From DRLZ01 sp036478815 (GTDB lineage Bacteria; Pseudomonadota; Gammaproteobacteria; Methylococcales; DRLZ01), in contig JAZGEP010000211.1 in NCBI GenBank assembly GCA_036478815.1, positions 1 to 9,782 on the forward strand: 9,782 bases of DNA, written 5' to 3'. Below are positions 6,294 to 9,782 of the stretch, in pieces (position 1 is the stretch's first letter; each line of letters opens with the position of its first letter). The notes below the pieces were generated by a model that was not told the origin of the DNA, did no database searches, and worked only from the letters and a program-made list of their open reading frames with translations. Made by a program: the position numbers and the translations under genes.

Positions 6294-7850
6294 TTAGTGT
6301 CTAAAGTGACGGATGTCGGTGAATACCATGGCAATCTTGTGTTCATTGGCGGCGGCAATAACTTCTTCATCACGGATCGAACCGCCAGGCTGGATGATTG
6401 CGCTAACGCCTGTTTCAGCCGCCTGATCAATGGTATCCCTGAACGGAAAAAAAGCATCCGATGCCATCACTGACCCAGCAATATCCAATCCCTCGTCAGC
6501 AGCTTTTAGAACGGCTACTTTTGATGAATAAACACGACTCATTTGCCCAGCGCCAACCCCAATGGTCTGGCGGTTTCTACAATACACAATCGCATTTGAC
6601 TTAATAAATTTGACGACCTTCCATGCAAACAGTAAATCAGCCCATTGCGCTTCATCAGGTTGCAATTCACTGACCACTCGACAATCATTCTGGCTAACAA
6701 CAGCTTGATCCAGATCCTGTACCAGCAAACCGCCGCGTACTTTTTTATAGTCCCAGACATAACCACTGGCAGCACCCCATTCGCCTGTTTCCAATACTCT
6801 TACATTAGGTTTGGTAGCCAGTTTGGTGCGTGCTGCATCTGTAATTGACGGGGCAAGTATTACCTCAATAAAACGACCATCAATCGCGGTTTGCGCTGTC
6901 ACCTCATCCAAAGTCTGGTTGAATGCGATAATCCCACCAAAAGCAGAGGTTGGATCGGTTGCATGCGCTAAATGATAAGCAGTCAATAAATCGTCAGCCT
7001 GGGCAACACCGCAGGGATTAGCATGTTTGACAATCACACACGCTGGCGTATCTGCTGGAAAAGACTTGACACATTCCAGTGCAGTGTCAGCATCGGCAAT
7101 ATTATTAAATGACAGCTCTTTACCCTGCAATTGATTGGCAGTGGCAATCGTGCCAGCCGGTGCATTGGTTTCAGCATAAAATGCAGCTTTCTGATGTGGG
7201 TTTTCTCCGTAACGCATAATCATTTTGCGATCCACACCCAAGGTCAATTGTGCAGGAAAACTTTCAACTTGCTGACGTTGCAAATAATCGGAAATGCTGG
7301 CATCGTACCGAGCCGTGTGCTCAAAACCCTTCACCGCTAAACGAAAACGGGTATCTTCAGTCACCGAGCCAAGATCACCGAATTCCTGGGCTACATCTTG
7401 ATAATCCGCAGGATCAGTCACCGCGGTTACTCGACTATAATTCTTGCAAGCAGCGCGCAACATGGTTGGGCCGCCGATATCGATATTCTCAATCGCTTGT
7501 TCTAGTGTGCAATCTGCTTTGGCTACAGTTGTATCAAAAGGATAAAGATTAACAACCACCAGGTCTATTGCATCAATGCCATGTTCAGCCATGACAGCAT
7601 CATCAATCGACTGACGTCCAAGAATGCCGCCATGTACTTTTGGGTGCAGGGTTTTAACACGGCCATCCATAATTTCAGGAAAGCCAGTGTAATCGGACAC
7701 TTCTGTTACAGGAACACCTTGTTCTGCAAGCAATCTTGCAGTGCCACCGGTTGATAAAATATTGATATGAAGATTGCTCAGACTGCGACAAAATTCCACA
7801 ATCCCGGTTTTGTCAGAAACACTGACAAGCGCAGTTTTGATTTTAGCCAT
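6294..7850 (-). CDS. purH: Bifunctional AICAR transformylase / IMP cyclohydrolase
   Basis: PurH carries out the last two steps of IMP synthesis: formyl transfer from 10-formyl-tetrahydrofolate to AICAR, then ring closure. The 518 residues have the normal bifunctional length. The N-terminal cyclohydrolase domain (about 1-145) shows VSVSDKTGIVEF, STGGTA and GRVKTLHPKVHGGIL (63-77). The transformylase domain (about 200-518) shows RYGENPHQ (213-220), the catalytic Lys275-His276 in VKHANPCG, and KSNAIVYC (417-424). The ATG at 7850 opens MAKIKTALVSVSDK, as expected for the family; a strong Shine-Dalgarno is not evident. It lies 75 bp after fis and nine bases before purD, consistent with a fis-purH-purD read-through order. 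No PurR-type palindrome was recognised upstream. Confidence 0.97.
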   Translation of the reverse strand: MAKIKTALVSVSDKTGIVEFCRSLSNLHINILSTGGTARLLAEQGVPVTEVSDYTGFPEIMDGRVKTLHPKVHGGILGRQSIDDAVMAEHGIDAIDLVVVNLYPFDTTVAKADCTLEQAIENIDIGGPTMLRAACKNYSRVTAVTDPADYQDVAQEFGDLGSVTEDTRFRLAVKGFEHTARYDASISDYLQRQQVESFPAQLTLGVDRKMIMRYGENPHQKAAFYAETNAPAGTIATANQLQGKELSFNNIADADTALECVKSFPADTPACVIVKHANPCGVAQADDLLTAYHLAHATDPTSAFGGIIAFNQTLDEVTAQTAIDGRFIEVILAPSITDAARTKLATKPNVRVLETGEWGAASGYVWDYKKVRGGLLVQDLDQAVVSQNDCRVVSELQPDEAQWADLLFAWKVVKFIKSNAIVYCRNRQTIGVGAGQMSRVYSSKVAVLKAADEGLDIAGSVMASDAFFPFRDTIDQAAETGVSAIIQPGGSIRDEEVIAAANEHKIAMVFTDIRHFRH

Positions 7851-7925
7851 AGTGTGGTTTGGTTGATTTTAGCTGATTGATGAAGATAACGGATTTGATA
7901 ACATTCAGAAGATTGTCCGAGTGCT

Positions 7926-8165
7926 TTATTCTATGTCATACAGATTCATTTTCTTGCGCAGTGTGGTGCGACTGATCCCTAGTATTCTGGCTGCTTCACT
8001 TTGATTTGAATCTGACTTTTCAAGCACAGCTTGCAGCAATCCTTTTTCAACTTCATTGATCACCATGTCATAGAGTCCGCTTACAGTTTCACCATTAAGA
8101 TTTGAAAAATAACACTCAACTGCATCATTCACCTGTCTGAACAATGGAGTTTCATTGATATGCAT
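7926..8165 (-). CDS. fis: Fis family DNA-binding protein
   Basis: Fis is a small nucleoid-associated dimer that bends DNA and tunes transcription and recombination. This copy has 79 residues against 98 in E. coli; the shorter N-terminus is common outside enterobacteria. The conserved dimer core reads LYDMVINEVEKGLLQAVLE (31-49), and the C-terminal helix-turn-helix reads NQSEAARILGISRTTLRKKM (54-73). The start MHINETPLF has an AGG nine bases upstream of the ATG at 8165. It follows dusB by 183 bp, longer than the short gap in E. coli; that gap shows no gene and no promoter I would defend. The enterobacterial N-terminal arm involved in Hin-type inversion appears largely missing, so nucleoid and transcription roles are more likely than a role in DNA inversion. 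Confidence 0.95.
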   Translation of the reverse strand: MHINETPLFRQVNDAVECYFSNLNGETVSGLYDMVINEVEKGLLQAVLEKSDSNQSEAARILGISRTTLRKKMNLYDIE

Positions 8166-8348
8166 TGACTAGTACCTGATTAAACCTGGAGATCATTTGG
8201 TTGCTTAATTGTTGTTATTAGAAACACAGAGAGATTCATCCTGGATTACTCAACGACCACTAAACCAATAAGGTGCTTCTACGCGCCGCTACAATCACTC
8301 ACAGCGTATAGTTTTTGGCGGTGCATCCGTGTTCCGCAGTTATTGTTA

Positions 8349-9335
8349 TCAATTGTCACGTTCATGCGTATCAAACTGGCTCTTCAAATCCTCCAGCATT
8401 GAAATCTGCTGCTCAGGGCAATCCACACGAAAAATGTGCTTATCAACTTGTCCCTGCTGAAATTCTGCATGACTTAAATACCAGCGAATATGTTTGCGCG
8501 CAATTCGCACACCCATAACCGAACCGTAAAAGGCGTGCAATTCACCTATGTGAGTTAGCATTACTTCCCAGACTCTGCATTTGGAAGGTTTTGTAGTTGG
8601 TTGATTATAAAGCATATATTGACGGATTTCATCAAATATCCATGGTCTTCCACACGCCGAACGCCCAATCATGATAGCATTTGCTCCGGTGATTTGAAGC
8701 ACCATTTTAGCTTTTTCTGCACTATTGATATCACCATTCGCAATAACAGGAATTGAAACCCGTTGTTTAACCTGCCGAATAGTCTCATATTCCGCTTCAC
8801 CGGTGAATGCACAAGCGCGAGTTCGACCATGAATAGTTAGCGCTTGAATACCGCAATCTTCTGCAATTCGTGCAATATTGGCAGCATTGCGACTATCTTT
8901 ATCCCAGCCAGTACGAATTTTAAGCGTCACCGGAGCATGAACAGCACTGGTTACTTGCGTGAGAATACGAGCAACCAAAGTCTCATCTTTTAACAACGCT
9001 GAACCAGCCGCCTTGCTACAGACTTTTTTTGCCGGACAACCCATATTAATATCAATAATCTGTGCACCCAGATCAACATTGTAACGTGCCGCATCCGCCA
9101 GTTGACTTGGTTCGGTGCCAACAATTTGTACAGCTCGCAAGCCATCTTCGCCATTATAATTGATACGTAACTGACTTTTCCTGGATTTGCGCAGCTCAGG
9201 TTTTGCAGACACCATCTCAGAAAATGCAAGTCCGGCACCAAACTGACGACATAGTTTTCGAAATGGCTGATCTGTAATGCCTGCCATTGGTGCCAGAATC
9301 ACTGGTGAGCTGAGATTGTATGGACCGATTTTCAT
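8349..9335 (-). CDS. dusB: tRNA-dihydrouridine synthase B
   Basis: An FMN- and NADPH-dependent enzyme that reduces uridine to dihydrouridine in the tRNA D-loop. The TIM-barrel domain begins with APMAGITDQPFRKLC and carries the catalytic cysteine in INMGCPAKKV (Cys100 from this start). Further family blocks are VTLKIRTGW, ALTIHGRTRACAFTGEAEY, IPVIANGDI and IMIGRSACGRPWIF; the C-terminal helical tRNA-binding domain includes RIARKHIRWYL. About 328 residues, close to the 321 of E. coli. I chose the ATG at 9335 because MKIGPYNL matches the E. coli start MRIGQYQL; a TTG at 9344 would add three residues. No strong Shine-Dalgarno is visible at either start. It leads the dusB-fis unit, the usual gammaproteobacterial arrangement, with a divergent promoter region upstream. 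Confidence 0.96.
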   Translation of the reverse strand: MKIGPYNLSSPVILAPMAGITDQPFRKLCRQFGAGLAFSEMVSAKPELRKSRKSQLRINYNGEDGLRAVQIVGTEPSQLADAARYNVDLGAQIIDINMGCPAKKVCSKAAGSALLKDETLVARILTQVTSAVHAPVTLKIRTGWDKDSRNAANIARIAEDCGIQALTIHGRTRACAFTGEAEYETIRQVKQRVSIPVIANGDINSAEKAKMVLQITGANAIMIGRSACGRPWIFDEIRQYMLYNQPTTKPSKCRVWEVMLTHIGELHAFYGSVMGVRIARKHIRWYLSHAEFQQGQVDKHIFRVDCPEQQISMLEDLKSQFDTHERDN

Positions 9336-9355
9336 TGCAGGCAATGCTACTTTAA

Positions 9356-9378
9356 GAATTACGAATTACGAATTACGA
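9356..9378. repeat. Heptamer tandem repeat GAATTAC x3
   Basis: Three perfect head-to-tail copies of GAATTAC (9356-9376), then GA, directly upstream of the dusB start. In the dusB transcript this would lie in the 5' leader if the promoter is further upstream. It could vary in copy number by slippage; no regulatory role is shown. Confidence 0.85.
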
Positions 9379-9428
9379 AATATTGTGGTGTAACTTGTTC
9401 TGATGCAACAACCAAACTGTACAATTAC

Positions 9429-9480
9429 CAAGCAAAATATTATGACACTAATTTGCATTCAGGGCATATCATTTTGCTTG
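9429..9480. repeat. Inverted repeat in the dusB-trhO divergent region
   Basis: CAAGCAAAATATTATG (9429-9444) is the inverted match of CATATCATTTTGCTTG (9465-9480): 14 of 16 positions pair around a 20-base loop. It lies between the two divergent start codons and upstream of the trhO -10 element, so it may be a dyad operator or a hairpin. No known regulator site was recognised in it. Confidence 0.6.
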
Positions 9481-9525
9481 CTAGAGTATGCTCTACAACC
9501 AGTGGTGCTCAGTGCGGACGTACTT

Positions 9526-9534
9526 TGATATAAT
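9526..9534 (+). promoter_or_regulatory. Extended -10 promoter for trhO
   Basis: TGATATAAT combines a perfect -10 hexamer TATAAT (9529-9534) with the TG-N extension. It lies 57 bases before the trhO ATG. No good -35 hexamer stands 17 bases upstream (TGCTCA at 9506-9511 is poor), which is tolerated by extended -10 promoters. A small palindrome TAGAG/CTCTA (9482-9495) lies just upstream. Confidence 0.55.
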
Positions 9535-9591
9535 CACCAAACCTAATTCCATTAATTTTTTCAGTCATCCAAAATAACCAGTCAATTTAAT

Positions 9592-9782
9592 ATGTTTGAA
9601 CAACACAACCAACTGAACATAGTTGTCGCGGCAATGTATAAATTTGTTCAGTTACCCGATTTTACAGAAATGCGCACCCCACTCCATCAACACTGTGTTG
9701 AGCATGGTATTAAAGGTACGATACTGCTTGCAGAAGAAGGACTTAATGGCACAATAGCGGGTAGTCGAGCAGCCATCGACAG
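9592..9782 (+). CDS. trhO: tRNA uridine(34) hydroxylase TrhO (3' truncated)
   Basis: Only the first 63 residues are in the window; the frame runs off the right edge. The visible part, with VVAAMYKFVQLPDF, GIKGTILLAEEGLNGTIAGS and the following AAID, is the N-terminal domain of the YceA/TrhO family. Members hydroxylate uridine 34 of tRNA using a rhodanese-like domain that would lie beyond the window, so the catalytic cysteine cannot be checked. The ATG at 9592 is favoured because the promoter lies 57 bases upstream and no earlier in-frame start is likely; a later ATG at 9634 would cut into the conserved YKF segment. No clear Shine-Dalgarno precedes it. It is transcribed away from dusB, another tRNA-modification gene. 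Confidence 0.85.
   Translation, partial: MFEQHNQLNIVVAAMYKFVQLPDFTEMRTPLHQHCVEHGIKGTILLAEEGLNGTIAGSRAAID

Noticed and set aside
8166..8348. A separate fis promoter in the dusB-fis gap
   Set aside because: TTGTAG with TTATTG at 17 bases is a poor match to consensus; no defensible promoter visible.
8315..8518. Plus-strand open frame spanning the dusB end and the dusB-fis gap
   Set aside because: Most of it is antisense to the conserved end of dusB; no ribosome site or recognisable protein.
9482..9495. TAGAG/CTCTA palindrome as a defined operator
   Set aside because: Five-base arms are short enough to occur by chance and match no regulator site I recognise.

Overview
The window looks like part of a gammaproteobacterial chromosome of moderate, slightly AT-rich composition. 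The main evidence is the minus-strand gene order dusB, fis, purH, purD. A dusB-fis pair followed by purH-purD is known from Pseudomonas and related gammaproteobacteria, and the proteins resemble those families throughout. I cannot name the genus.

Layout, left to right. (1) Positions 3-1166, plus strand: the C-terminal end of a large modular surface or secreted protein (LamG / cadherin-like Ig / LamG) whose 942-bp repeat unit runs off the left edge. (2) Positions 1167-1643: a gap between convergent genes, holding two large palindromic elements end to end. (3) Positions 1644-4647, minus strand: a two-gene operon, a GltS-type transporter followed 28 bp later by an unusual fusion of a cysteine-dioxygenase-like cupin with a SAM-dependent methyltransferase. 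(4) Positions 4648-4976: an intergenic region filled mostly by a second copy of the first palindromic element. (5) Positions 4977-9335, minus strand: housekeeping genes dusB (tRNA dihydrouridine synthase), fis (nucleoid protein), purH and purD (last steps of IMP synthesis and an early step of the same pathway). (6) Positions 9336-9591: a divergent promoter region with a triple heptamer repeat, an inverted repeat and an extended -10 promoter. (7) Positions 9592-9782, plus strand: the start of trhO (tRNA uridine-34 hydroxylase), cut by the right edge.

Two things stand out. The first is a family of palindromic elements of about 160 bp (1319-1483 and 4755-4918). The two copies share an asymmetric core, have matching length and architecture, and are each flanked by TTA. 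Their arms differ greatly in sequence between copies, yet within each copy the arms stay almost perfectly complementary. A third, unrelated palindrome of 157 bp (1486-1642) lies against the first and ends next to a stop codon. The second is the operon of the GltS-like transporter and the dioxygenase-methyltransferase fusion. It suggests uptake or export of an acidic amino acid coupled to thiol oxidation and methylation; the substrate is unknown.
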